Of a DNA stretch of 11,232 bases, positions 1 to 6,172 are shown piece by piece. Location: the NCBI GenBank assembly GCA_002343335.1, contig DDSI01000053.1:1-11232 (forward strand). Direction: 5' to 3'. The position numbers were made by a program, and so were the translations under genes. The notes under the pieces were generated by a model. That model was not told where the DNA came from and did not search any database. It saw nothing but the letters and a program-made list of their open reading frames with translations. Positions within the stretch are counted from its first letter, which is position 1; every line of letters starts with the position of its first letter. Source of the DNA: Bacteriovoracaceae bacterium UBA2394. Its GTDB lineage: Bacteria; Bdellovibrionota; UBA2394.

Positions 1-807
1 ACCCGCGTTCGAGTCCTGCACGACTAAGTCCTTCGTGCCATCGCCGTTAATATCTCCCGCAGTCATCCCCAAGTACGAGTTACCGCCCGCTGTGGCTCCA
101 GAGAAAGTGATCCGCGTAAGAAAGGTTCCATTTCCCTTCCCAATGAACACAGAGAAGACACTTCCGGCCGATCCCGCATCACCGGTGATGAAATCCTGTT
201 TCCCGTCGTTATTGAAATCATCCACGATGACCGAGCGCGGGCCGCTGTTTGCAGCCAGTGCGACGGTGGTTCGAGTTGCGAAGGTTCCTGTGCCGATGGT
301 TTTCAGAAACGTCGCAGATGCCGAAAGATTTCGAATATCGATATCGGTCGTGTTTCCGGAATCCGCACCGATCTGCAACGTCTTCGTTCCAAATGTTCCA
401 TCGAGTAACTTCGTCCCATTGAACTCCGTCTCACTTGTGATTCGCCGGAATTCCTGAAAGAGACTTTGCAACTCCGCGTGCAGCCCGTTCCGATCGGCAG
501 TTGTTAGTGCGCCATTTCCCGCTTGGATCCCAATCTCGCGCATGCGTTGCACGATATCGAGCTGCACGGTGATTGCAGAACTCGCAGTCTCTAACAATCC
601 AACGGCATCGTTCACATTTCGAATGCCTTGATTGAGACCGCGAATTTGCGTCTGCAAATTCGTGATCAAATTGAAGGCAGCGGGATCGTCCTGTGGTGAG
701 TTTACTCGCTTTCCCGTACTCAATCTCTGTAGCGACCTTGAAATCGCCTGTTGAGATCTTTGCAGTTCAACCCCGATCTTGGTGGCATTGACTGTATTAA
801 TGAACAT
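1..807 (-). CDS. Flagellin with FG-GAP/VCBS repeats in its variable region (partial, 3' end outside window)
   Basis: The frame is open for 269 codons from the ATG at 807 to the window edge. Residues 1-165 are a standard flagellin N-terminal D0/D1 region: RLSTGKRVNSPQDDPAAF (28-45), long heptad-rich helices to about 125, FNGTKLLDG (129-137) and LQIGADSG (144-151). This part normally packs into the filament core. From about 172 the sequence becomes FG-GAP/VCBS-like: a GTF motif, then DFNNDGKQD (197-205), GKGNGTF (223-229) and DINGDGTKD (252-260). Both loops fit the calcium-binding pattern DxNxDGxxD and lie 55 residues apart, the usual repeat period. Such repeats build integrin-like beta-propellers. 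By position they replace the surface-exposed D2/D3 domains, so the filament would be decorated with a propeller. The C-terminal D1/D0 helices needed for assembly would lie beyond the left edge and cannot be verified. The start is chosen because GGAGGA (812-817) sits 4 nt upstream. The flagellin call is secure; the function of the propeller is unknown. Confidence 0.93.
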   Translation of the reverse strand, partial: MFINTVNATKIGVELQRSQQAISRSLQRLSTGKRVNSPQDDPAAFNLITNLQTQIRGLNQGIRNVNDAVGLLETASSAITVQLDIVQRMREIGIQAGNGALTTADRNGLHAELQSLFQEFRRITSETEFNGTKLLDGTFGTKTLQIGADSGNTTDIDIRNLSASATFLKTIGTGTFATRTTVALAANSGPRSVIVDDFNNDGKQDFITGDAGSAGSVFSVFIGKGNGTFLTRITFSGATAGGNSYLGMTAGDINGDGTKDLVVQDSNAG

Positions 808-811
808 ACAT

Positions 812-817
812 TCCTCC
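812..817 (-). promoter_or_regulatory. Strong Shine-Dalgarno of the flagellin gene
   Basis: On the minus strand GGAGGA lies 4 nt before the ATG at 807. A second ATG at 811 directly abuts the motif but runs into a stop after four codons, so 807 is the start. Most other genes in this window lack such a site, which fits high expression of a filament protein. Confidence 0.8.
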
Positions 818-819
818 GT

Positions 820-862
820 TCATTCGTTTGCTTTCATTCGTTCGTTCGTTAAATCGTTCGTA
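820..862. repeat. Tetranucleotide (TTCG/CGAA) repeats in the flagellin leader
   Basis: The plus strand has three exact TTCG units plus TT at 837-850. Variants flank it (CATTCGTTTG at 821-830, ATCGTTCGTA at 853-862). Read on the minus strand this is a chain of AACGAA-type units ending directly at the flagellin Shine-Dalgarno. The tract is A-rich on the mRNA strand and probably unstructured. It might keep the ribosome site open, or change in copy number. It is not coding in any recognisable way. Confidence 0.6.
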
Positions 863-890
863 CTTTTCCTCTGTGGAAACATTTCTCGAG

Positions 891-907
891 TTGCTGCCCC
901 GCAGCAA
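891..907. repeat. Perfect hairpin TTGCTGC-CCC-GCAGCAA in the flagellin leader
   Basis: Seven perfectly paired bases flank a 3-nt loop, about 84 nt upstream of the flagellin start. On the minus (mRNA) strand it is preceded by four A residues and followed by ACTCGAG, with no U-run, so it is not a terminator in that direction. On the plus strand it is followed by only TTTT, and no plus-strand gene lies upstream. It could be an mRNA structure that stabilises the leader, or a protein-binding dyad. Confidence 0.5.
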
Positions 908-1226
908 TTTTGAGTCATGTCGCCGTTCAACGGAGACTTCGCCCCGTTTAACCAGAAACTTAATTTGTTAAGACCTCCAGACACCTCAGATGCCGCGGCC
1001 GCCTCATTTTCCTCCGCTTTCTTCGAAGCGTATGGATATGCATCAACCGTTTCTGCTCTGCGTCAAATCTAAGCATAGTAAGTCCTCCATCTTCACTGAT
1101 CGGAAAGAGCTGCTTGTTTTCAAAATGCTGCGGCGCCGCATTCAAAGAAAATGTGAATGGCGAGAAGGTCTTACGACTTCAACTTAGAAAGGCGTCAAAC
1201 GGACCGGAGAGTCTTTAGAAATACGG

Positions 1227-1817
1227 CTACTTGGTAGGTTTATCGCGCTCGTTGGCTCGAGCTCGAAGGATTTCGCGTTCGCGCGCAGTTACAAATCTGT
1301 GGATAAATTCACGATCGTCGTCATGAATGGCAAGGAAGTGCATCCCTACTGTTCCATCTGCATCCACATGCGCAACATCACACGCCGCCACAAATCGATA
1401 TTCAGGGAGAGCAGGCAAAATAGCATCCACCAAAACACGATCACCTTTTTTGAGTTTTGAAGTTTTTTCGGATTTGAAGGCAATGCCTCCTCCACCCAAA
1501 TCACCATGCACCCAATCGTAAACTTCAAGAATGGCTTTTCCGCCATGAGCGATTTGCTGAAGCTGTTCTTCGATTCGTTCCATTCGCTGATCGAGATTGA
1601 TGAGTATCTGAAAGGCACGCTCAAATAGTGCTTTAGAATCGTCGCGGATACTGAGATTGCGAATTTGATTCTCAACCTCCATGCGCATCGCGGAAAATGC
1701 CGACGGTCTTAAGGAGTAAGATTTGAAAACGTTGAATTCATCGTCGTTGAGTACGCGAAATCGAATTTGCAATTCGCAAGGAACGCGAAAAAACGATCGA
1801 TCATGATCCGTTGACAT
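1227..1817 (-). CDS. PilZ-domain protein with long helical insert (tPilZ-like), degenerate c-di-GMP motif
   Basis: This 196-residue protein starts like a PilZ domain, with RSFFR (7-11) fitting the RxxxR half of the c-di-GMP site. The second half appears only at 106-111 as DLGGGG, where the family has DxSxxG, so the serine is replaced by glycine. Between them lie about 80 mostly helical residues, including a charged heptad-like helix (about 62-90, with INLDQRMERIEEQLQQI). The beta-barrel core continues to VGMHFLAIHDDD (157-168). A helix insert between first strand and core is known from tetrameric PilZ proteins such as Xanthomonas XCC6012, which do not bind c-di-GMP well; this resemblance is inference. 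It lies between a glycosyltransferase and a flagellin on the same strand, which suggests a motility or surface role. The ribosome site is weak (AAAGGA, about 13 nt upstream of the ATG). Confidence 0.82.
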   Translation of the reverse strand: MSTDHDRSFFRVPCELQIRFRVLNDDEFNVFKSYSLRPSAFSAMRMEVENQIRNLSIRDDSKALFERAFQILINLDQRMERIEEQLQQIAHGGKAILEVYDWVHGDLGGGGIAFKSEKTSKLKKGDRVLVDAILPALPEYRFVAACDVAHVDADGTVGMHFLAIHDDDREFIHRFVTAREREILRARANERDKPTK

Positions 1818-1855
1818 AGTGAGTCGAGAATCCTTTCTGACTTACTTAGAGTCTA

Positions 1856-2953
1856 TCAGACCTTCCACTCCCGTCGAAGCTCTTCAAATCTATCCAGCGT
1901 TTCTCGCTCGTAGGCTCGCACTCGCTCGAAGCCTCGTTGAAGTTGCTGAGCGTCATAGAGTGGCGAGGTGGTTTTCCCGAGTACGGAAACCCACTGAGTT
2001 AAATCGAGTGGCAAGGAAAGTCCCCCCTTGCCCACAGTTTCAGGTAATGCGCCGCGATCGGAACTTACTACGGGCACTCCCGCGGCCATTGCTTCCAAGG
2101 CTAGTCTTCCAAACGCCTCTTCCCAGACGCTCGGCATCAAGAGGGCTTTGGCCTGCGCCCAAATGACATCCATATTATTTTGGCGTGGAATGAAACTCAC
2201 ATTCTTTGGAAAGCTTCGTTCCTCCCCTTCATTTACCCAATTGCCCACGAACAAAAAATTCTCATGAGGGAGTTGAGTTGCAATCTGCAACGCAAATTCA
2301 ACTCCCTTTACTTCTGTGGGATTCACAAAGACGAACGCTTTAGGGCTGCGCCCTTCCACCGGAGTTCGCTGCAAACTCTTGGTAAGGGGATTCGGAATTC
2401 GCAACACCTTCGCCCACGGGATGTCCCTTCGAACGCTCTCTTCCATAAATCGCGAAGCCACCACGACATGCTTAATATTTCTATAATGCGGCCCCACGGA
2501 AGGAAAGGCATCGAGTTGCGACTGTCTTGGATATTCGTTATCGGTCAAAATCACGGAAGCACGCTCCGGATTCCATTGCATCGCAGAGGTGACGGCAAAA
2601 AAATCTGTGTAGTGAGCCCAAACCCAGGCAGGGTTAGCTTCGCGAAGCTGTCGCCCAAAGAATTCTTCAAGAGGCTTCTGTCCCTCCATTTCGGTTGGAT
2701 GAAAGTGAGCGTTAAAGTGAACCTCACATCGAAGACCGTCAACCTCGTAAGAGCTGTCTTCCTTCAAAGGTGTTTTCATCTCCTCTCCAAGGAACTGGAT
2801 AGCGAAAGCTCTTTGAGATTCTGGCACTCCAATGACGATCCGAATCTGTACGCCCCACGATCGAAAGACGTTTAGTCGCTCCAGAAGAGAGATTTCCCCT
2901 CCATTGGTCTTGGCCACAAGAAACGGCTTTAGAAGTAGCAAAGAAGGAGGCAT
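1856..2953 (-). CDS. GT4-type (GT-B fold) glycosyltransferase
   Basis: A protein of 365 residues from the ATG at 2953. The N-terminal half has the acceptor-domain start [19 protein letters not shown] (9-27) with the GG near the nucleotide-sugar cleft. The C-terminal half has [11 protein letters not shown] (207-217) and the GT4 signature [16 protein letters not shown] (277-292), containing the E-x7-E motif (E279, E287) that holds the sugar nucleotide. The family transfers a sugar from a nucleotide donor to polysaccharide, lipid or protein acceptors; donor and acceptor cannot be read here. No signal peptide or membrane helix is seen, so it is cytoplasmic. It is 38 bp upstream of the PilZ gene on the same strand, with flagellin beyond, so flagellin glycosylation is one possibility. 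A TTG at 2989 would add 12 residues. I prefer the ATG because the conserved start follows directly, and neither start has a clear ribosome site. Confidence 0.88.
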   Translation of the reverse strand: MPPSLLLLKPFLVAKTNGGEISLLERLNVFRSWGVQIRIVIGVPESQRAFAIQFLGEEMKTPLKEDSSYEVDGLRCEVHFNAHFHPTEMEGQKPLEEFFGRQLREANPAWVWAHYTDFFAVTSAMQWNPERASVILTDNEYPRQSQLDAFPSVGPHYRNIKHVVVASRFMEESVRRDIPWAKVLRIPNPLTKSLQRTPVEGRSPKAFVFVNPTEVKGVEFALQIATQLPHENFLFVGNWVNEGEERSFPKNVSFIPRQNNMDVIWAQAKALLMPSVWEEAFGRLALEAMAAGVPVVSSDRGALPETVGKGGLSLPLDLTQWVSVLGKTTSPLYDAQQLQRGFERVRAYERETLDRFEELRREWKV

Positions 2954-3017
2954 CCGCACTGATTTTATCGAGAATTTGATTGAGAGCAAAGGATTCGCCC
3001 GCTAAGAGTAGCGCGCC
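2954..3017. promoter_or_regulatory. Divergent intergenic region between glycosyltransferase and Rsm22-like gene
   Basis: These 64 bp must hold the start signals for two divergent genes if each has its own promoter nearby. On the minus strand GATAAAAT lies about 10-17 nt before the glycosyltransferase ATG and could be part of a -10 element. On the plus strand TTGATT (2976-2981) could be a -35 element, but no good -10 follows at 17 nt. No Shine-Dalgarno is visible for either gene. These assignments are tentative. Confidence 0.3.
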
Positions 3018-4052
3018 ATGGCGCTCTTCTCTGAATATCTCCCTAAAACGTCAGTTTCCGAGGAACTGGAAAATGATCTTTTTGGAAATGCACTCACTAA
3101 AAAGGAAACGGAGGCACTTCGCGAACGATGCATGAGCTACCAAGCGGAGGAACCTCCCGCATGGTCATCCCGAATTTTCCCAGCCTATGCGCAGTACTTT
3201 GGTTTTCTATCCTCCTTGAAAGTGCGCTCCGTCTTTCATGAACTTCATCACTATGGCTATATGGACCCGGTCCTAGACCATCCTTCTGGTTTTCAGCTTG
3301 TCGATTTTGGCGCCGGCACTTTGGGAGGGACGCTAGGAGCTGTTGATTTTCTTCGAAGCGTTGGGAAGAAGCCAAGTGCCCTATGGGCCGTTGATGAAGA
3401 TACTTCTCCCATGCGCTGGGCGGAGGAGCGCTTTAAGGGTTTTCTTCAACAATCCGTGACGCTTTTTACGGCTGATCAATTCAAACAAAATACATGTCCT
3501 AAGCCCACGCTCTTCATTGCCGTGGATGTCCTCAATGAAATGGGTCTCCCCCCGCGCCAGGAGGCTCTAGAATTTGTTCGAAGCATTACTCAAAAGCTGG
3601 ATGAGCACTCTCTCATCATTCTGATTGAACCTGCCAATAAGTTTATCAATAAGGATTTTTTAAGGCTGAGAGAGTATCTGAAATCTGAGCTTTCTATTTT
3701 ACTTCCCTGCACCCATTCCCAAACTTGTCCGATGTTAGAGTCGCAAAGGGATTGGTGTCATGAGGAAAGGCACTACCGCGCGCCCTCTCGCTACTGGACG
3801 CTTGTCGACAACTTAGGATTTGATCGGTCGATTTTACAGTTCTCTCTCCTCGTTCTAGGCAAACGAAACTCCGTTTTCACGGATCAAGACTATCGCATGG
3901 TCAGTCGAAACATTGCGACGAAGGGTAAGTCGGAAAAATGGTTTTGTGGCAAGGGTGAGCGATGGAAAGTAGCGGAACTGACTCGCCATAAGGAAGACCC
4001 GAACAAACAACATTTCTTTGCTGCCCAACGCGGCGACGTCCTAAAACGCTAA
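3018..4052 (+). CDS. Rsm22/METTL17-like SAM-dependent methyltransferase with Fe-S-type cysteines
   Basis: A protein of 344 residues. The Rossmann core has motif I LVDFGAGTLGGTLGA (94-108), an acidic strand end WAVDEDTSP (123-131), FIAVDVLNEMG (166-176) and LIEPANK (202-208). The family-specific part follows: LLPCTHSQTCPM (228-239), RDWCHEERHYRAP (244-256) and, 54 residues on, EKWFCGKGERW (306-316). This matches Rsm22/METTL17, proteins associated with small ribosomal subunit assembly. The mitochondrial members use four cysteines to bind a 4Fe-4S cluster, and C231, C237, C247 and C310 are the equivalents here. Spacing between the second and third cysteine is nine residues, two more than in common versions. 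Methyl-transfer activity is unproven for much of this family. The gene is divergent from the glycosyltransferase and 53 bp before lepB. The ATG at 3018 has no visible Shine-Dalgarno. Confidence 0.82.
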   Translation: MALFSEYLPKTSVSEELENDLFGNALTKKETEALRERCMSYQAEEPPAWSSRIFPAYAQYFGFLSSLKVRSVFHELHHYGYMDPVLDHPSGFQLVDFGAGTLGGTLGAVDFLRSVGKKPSALWAVDEDTSPMRWAEERFKGFLQQSVTLFTADQFKQNTCPKPTLFIAVDVLNEMGLPPRQEALEFVRSITQKLDEHSLIILIEPANKFINKDFLRLREYLKSELSILLPCTHSQTCPMLESQRDWCHEERHYRAPSRYWTLVDNLGFDRSILQFSLLVLGKRNSVFTDQDYRMVSRNIATKGKSEKWFCGKGERWKVAELTRHKEDPNKQHFFAAQRGDVLKR

Positions 4053-4095
4053 CGCATAAGTCGATCTCGACACGTTCATGCCTGCCCCGTACGCT

Positions 4096-4114
4096 GGGAC
4101 TATCTATGAGTCCC
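4096..4114 (+). promoter_or_regulatory. Inverted repeat around the lepB start codon
   Basis: GGGACT (4096-4101) and AGTCCC (4109-4114) form a perfect 6-bp stem with a 7-nt loop. The loop ends in the ATG at 4106-4108. The weak ribosome site GGGA is inside the 5' arm, so folding would hide it. A second in-frame ATG at 4115 lies just past the stem. This could damp translation, but a stem this short could also be chance. Confidence 0.4.
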
Positions 4115-4825
4115 ATGAGTAAAAAGCGTAAAGATTTTTTGAAACGAATTTGGAACGAGTGGATCGTTACGCTCGCCATTGCCTTTGCCTTAGCTCTGTT
4201 TTTTCGAACGGTATTTTATGCGCCTCGACACATCCCCAGCGGTTCGATGATTCCTACCATCAAAATTGGTGAGTTCATTTTTGTAAAAATGTTCGCCTAC
4301 GACTGGCACATTCCCTACACCCGCTGGTCACTTATGAAACGGGGCGATCCTCATCGGGGCGACATCATCGTTTTTGAATATCCGGATAATCCAGATTTAG
4401 ACTTTATCAAGCGCGTTGTGGCCGTACCCGGGGATGAGATTGAAGTGCGGGATCGGCGCATTATCGTCAACGGTGTTCCTTATCCCACCACCGAAGCTGC
4501 AGACACTTCAATTTTGAATGACTTAGCACCTAAATACGATCCAAAGAGAATGGCCCTTTTTGAAGAACAAATTGGAGATGTGACACATTATTTTGCGAGA
4601 ATTTTTGGAAAGGGTGAAGAGCTCGCTAACAAGCCTGTCGTAAAGGTCCCCGAAAATATGTATTTCACGATGGGCGATAATCGGGATGATTCTTCCGATT
4701 CACGAGCGTGGGGATTTGTTCCGCGAGAAAAGATTTTAGGCCAGGCCAGCTTTATCTGGTTTTCATTCGATATCGACAATCCGCCGTGGCTTCGATTCTC
4801 GCGATTTTTTACGCTATTGAAGTAA
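4106..4825 (+). CDS. lepB: Signal peptidase I
   Basis: A protein of 239 residues. It cleaves signal peptides from exported proteins at the outer face of the inner membrane. A positively charged start (KKRKDFLKR, 6-14) precedes a single membrane anchor (about 18-38). The catalytic serine is S47 in PSGSMIPT (44-51) and the general-base lysine K102 in FIKRVVAVPGD (100-110). Box E is GDNRDDSSDSR (190-200). The stretch at about 130-178 is an insertion between the two conserved halves, as in many Gram-negative enzymes. It lies 53 bp after the Rsm22-like gene and may share its transcript. Its last 12 bases overlap the 3' end of the convergent murB. An ATG at 4115 is an alternative start that would drop three residues. 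Confidence 0.95.
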   Translation: MSPMSKKRKDFLKRIWNEWIVTLAIAFALALFFRTVFYAPRHIPSGSMIPTIKIGEFIFVKMFAYDWHIPYTRWSLMKRGDPHRGDIIVFEYPDNPDLDFIKRVVAVPGDEIEVRDRRIIVNGVPYPTTEAADTSILNDLAPKYDPKRMALFEEQIGDVTHYFARIFGKGEELANKPVVKVPENMYFTMGDNRDDSSDSRAWGFVPREKILGQASFIWFSFDIDNPPWLRFSRFFTLLK

Positions 4826-5722
4826 GGGATTGGAACCGTTCGACCACACCAAGACCTCACGATGAAGCTCGACGCCCGAGTGTTTCAGCACTTCCGCCTG
4901 AACGTCTTTCATAAGAGCGATTACATCCGTGAAAGTGGCTTGGCCATTATTCACGATGTAGTTTGCATGCACCGTGGAAATTTGCGCTCCGCCTGCTTTC
5001 CTACCTTTTAATCCTGCGTCCTCAATCAGTTTTCCAGGATAAATCCACTCGCCCTGAGAATTTTTTAGTCGCGTATACACACTTCCGAGACTTGGCTTCG
5101 CAAATGGAGTTTTAGTTCGGCGATAGTTCTGATTCTCCGCCATTTGCTTCTCTATGACACTCCGCGATCCTCGCTTCAGCTTTATGATGCAGGAAAGAAT
5201 AACCCAGTTTGGCTGATCCTTAAAAACAGAGGTACGATAATCGAGCTTCGCTTCGTTTTTATTCACGGTAAGAGTTTTGCCAGTTTCTAAATCCAGAACT
5301 TCCGCCGACTCAAAGATTTCCGAAAATTCCTGCCCATTGGCTCCCGCATTTTGGACGAGGGCTCCTCCCACCGTACCGGGAACGCCAATCATATACTCGC
5401 AACCCGTCCAGGCATTTTGAAGCGCCCAATTCGCAAGCCCTGGCAAATAAAGTCCCGCCGCGCATTCGACTACTGTGAAGTCATCCGTTGAATTTTTGAC
5501 ATTCGGCTGAGCCTGCGGGCCTTCGCGTGTCACGATCACGGTGCCTTTCAGACCTCGATCGTCGATGAGTATGTTGCTACCATTTCCCAGAACCCGAATG
5601 GGCTTAGGAAAGACTCTCCCATTCTCAAGCCCCTTCAAAAATTCGGGGAGAGTCACCATCACTTCCACAGGACCACCGACTTTCATCGTGGTCTTCGAGC
5701 GAAGCGAAAGAGAATCGCTCAT
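4814..5722 (-). CDS. murB: UDP-N-acetylenolpyruvoylglucosamine reductase
   Basis: A protein of 302 residues. It reduces UDP-GlcNAc-enolpyruvate to UDP-MurNAc with NADPH and bound FAD, the second committed step of peptidoglycan precursor synthesis in the cytoplasm. FAD-binding motifs are LGNGSNILI (45-53) and GVPGTVGGALVQNAGANG (113-130). Catalytic candidates are R163 in DYRTSVF, S214 in PSLGSVYTR and E289 in HREV. The form is compact, with the third domain reduced as in type II enzymes. It is the last gene of the gap-pgk-tpiA-secG-murB run, starting 6 bp after the secG stop, so translation is probably coupled. Its end overlaps lepB on the other strand, leaving no room for an intergenic terminator. 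The VYTR after the catalytic serine, where FKNP is common, is a mild variation. Confidence 0.95.
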   Translation of the reverse strand: MSDSLSLRSKTTMKVGGPVEVMVTLPEFLKGLENGRVFPKPIRVLGNGSNILIDDRGLKGTVIVTREGPQAQPNVKNSTDDFTVVECAAGLYLPGLANWALQNAWTGCEYMIGVPGTVGGALVQNAGANGQEFSEIFESAEVLDLETGKTLTVNKNEAKLDYRTSVFKDQPNWVILSCIIKLKRGSRSVIEKQMAENQNYRRTKTPFAKPSLGSVYTRLKNSQGEWIYPGKLIEDAGLKGRKAGGAQISTVHANYIVNNGQATFTDVIALMKDVQAEVLKHSGVELHREVLVWSNGSNPLLQ

Positions 5723-5728
5723 GAAAAA

Positions 5729-6139
5729 CTACTTCTTCTCAGCAGGAGCGGCATTCGAAGGTGCAGATTGACCAGCAGGCGTCGTCGAATCTGCAGGGGC
5801 TGTTGCCGGTGTGGGCGACGCCGCTTCAGGCGCCGGAACGAGCGGCTCGGAAACCGAGGTCCCCGCGGCGGAGTGGGATTGCTCTTTAAAGATCTTCGCC
5901 AAAACAATGGAGTTCAACATGAAGAGGGTGACAAAAATTACGGTTCCTCGAACCAAGAATTTCGAAGCACCCCCCGCGCCTAAAACGGAGCTGCTTCCAC
6001 CACCACCTGCACCAAAAGCAGAGCCAATGTCGTCGCCTTTTCCTGATTGAAGAAGAACCATTAAAATAAGGACGATCGCAAGAATCGCTTGAACAATAAT
6101 GAGCGGGTACTTAAGGGCAATAATCAGTTCCAACAACAT
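5729..6139 (-). CDS. secG: Protein-export membrane protein SecG
   Basis: A protein of 136 residues. SecG is a small subunit of the SecYEG channel that assists SecA-driven export. Two membrane helices are visible, about 12-31 and 62-83, separated by the family's conserved loop LLQSGKGDDIGSAFGAGGG (29-47) with a glycine-rich, serine-rich stretch after it. After the second helix comes a low-complexity tail (about 88-136) rich in Ala, Pro, Thr and Ser and ending AEKK; it is unlikely to belong to the channel core. The gene is 33 bp after tpiA and 6 bp before murB. A gap-pgk-tpiA-secG order is common in bacteria. No good Shine-Dalgarno precedes the ATG. Confidence 0.93.
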   Translation of the reverse strand: MLLELIIALKYPLIIVQAILAIVLILMVLLQSGKGDDIGSAFGAGGGGSSSVLGAGGASKFLVRGTVIFVTLFMLNSIVLAKIFKEQSHSAAGTSVSEPLVPAPEAASPTPATAPADSTTPAGQSAPSNAAPAEKK

Positions 6140-6172
6140 GACGTGAATGTTGGCCTAGACCTGTCCCGGAAC

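Larger units (their letters stand above)
820..1076 (-). other. Possible small frameshifted gene or leader ORF before the flagellin
   Basis: An ATG at 1076 is preceded by GGAGGA (1083-1088) at 6-nt spacing. This is one of only two strong ribosome sites in the window. The frame gives a 38-residue product (stop at 960-962) that begins MLRFDAEQKRLMHIHTL and ends in a very basic tail. The frame one base back is open from 1062 to a TGA at 820-822, immediately before the flagellin Shine-Dalgarno, and reads as a less extreme peptide containing AEENEAAAASEVSGGLNKL. Joining both frames by one -1 shift around 1010-1025 would give a product of about 85 residues. I recognise no family. It may be a true short leader peptide, a gene broken by an indel, or chance. 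Confidence 0.25.
808..1226. other. 419-bp flagellin upstream region, mostly non-coding
   Basis: This gap between the PilZ stop and the flagellin start should hold the flagellin promoter and leader. Visible elements are the tetranucleotide repeats next to the start, a perfect 7-bp hairpin (891-907), a short dyad CCGTT-N-AACGG near 922-932, and a perfect 12-bp palindrome TGCGGCGCCGCA (1129-1140). A minus-strand TCCGATCA (1098-1105) matches 6 of 8 positions of the sigma-28 -10 box GCCGATAA, but I see no convincing -35 box. I found no good sigma-54 site. A possible small frameshifted ORF is listed separately. Confidence 0.6.

Noticed and set aside
35..457. 140-codon open frame on the plus strand
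   Set aside because: It is antisense to the flagellin/FG-GAP frame, which has clear family motifs; the plus product has no recognisable features.
891..907. Hairpin considered as a rho-independent terminator
   Set aside because: No U-run on the minus strand, only four T on the plus strand, and no plus-strand gene to terminate.
1098..1105. Sigma-28 promoter for the flagellin
   Set aside because: TCCGATCA resembles the -10 box, but nothing like TAAA is at the right distance upstream, so it is mentioned only as a weak possibility.
1129..1140. Perfect palindrome TGCGGCGCCGCA as an operator
   Set aside because: GC-rich and isolated, with no promoter elements next to it; 12-bp palindromes like this can arise by chance.
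990..1187. 65-codon plus-strand frame in the flagellin upstream region
   Set aside because: No ribosome site, unnatural composition, and antisense to the better-initiated minus ORF.
2180..2875. 231-codon plus-strand frame
   Set aside because: It lies wholly antisense to the glycosyltransferase and shows no domain; long antisense frames are expected here.
2954..2989. TTG start at 2989 for the glycosyltransferase
   Set aside because: The 12 added residues are not family-like, and neither start has a ribosome site; the ATG at 2953 directly precedes the conserved N-terminal strand.
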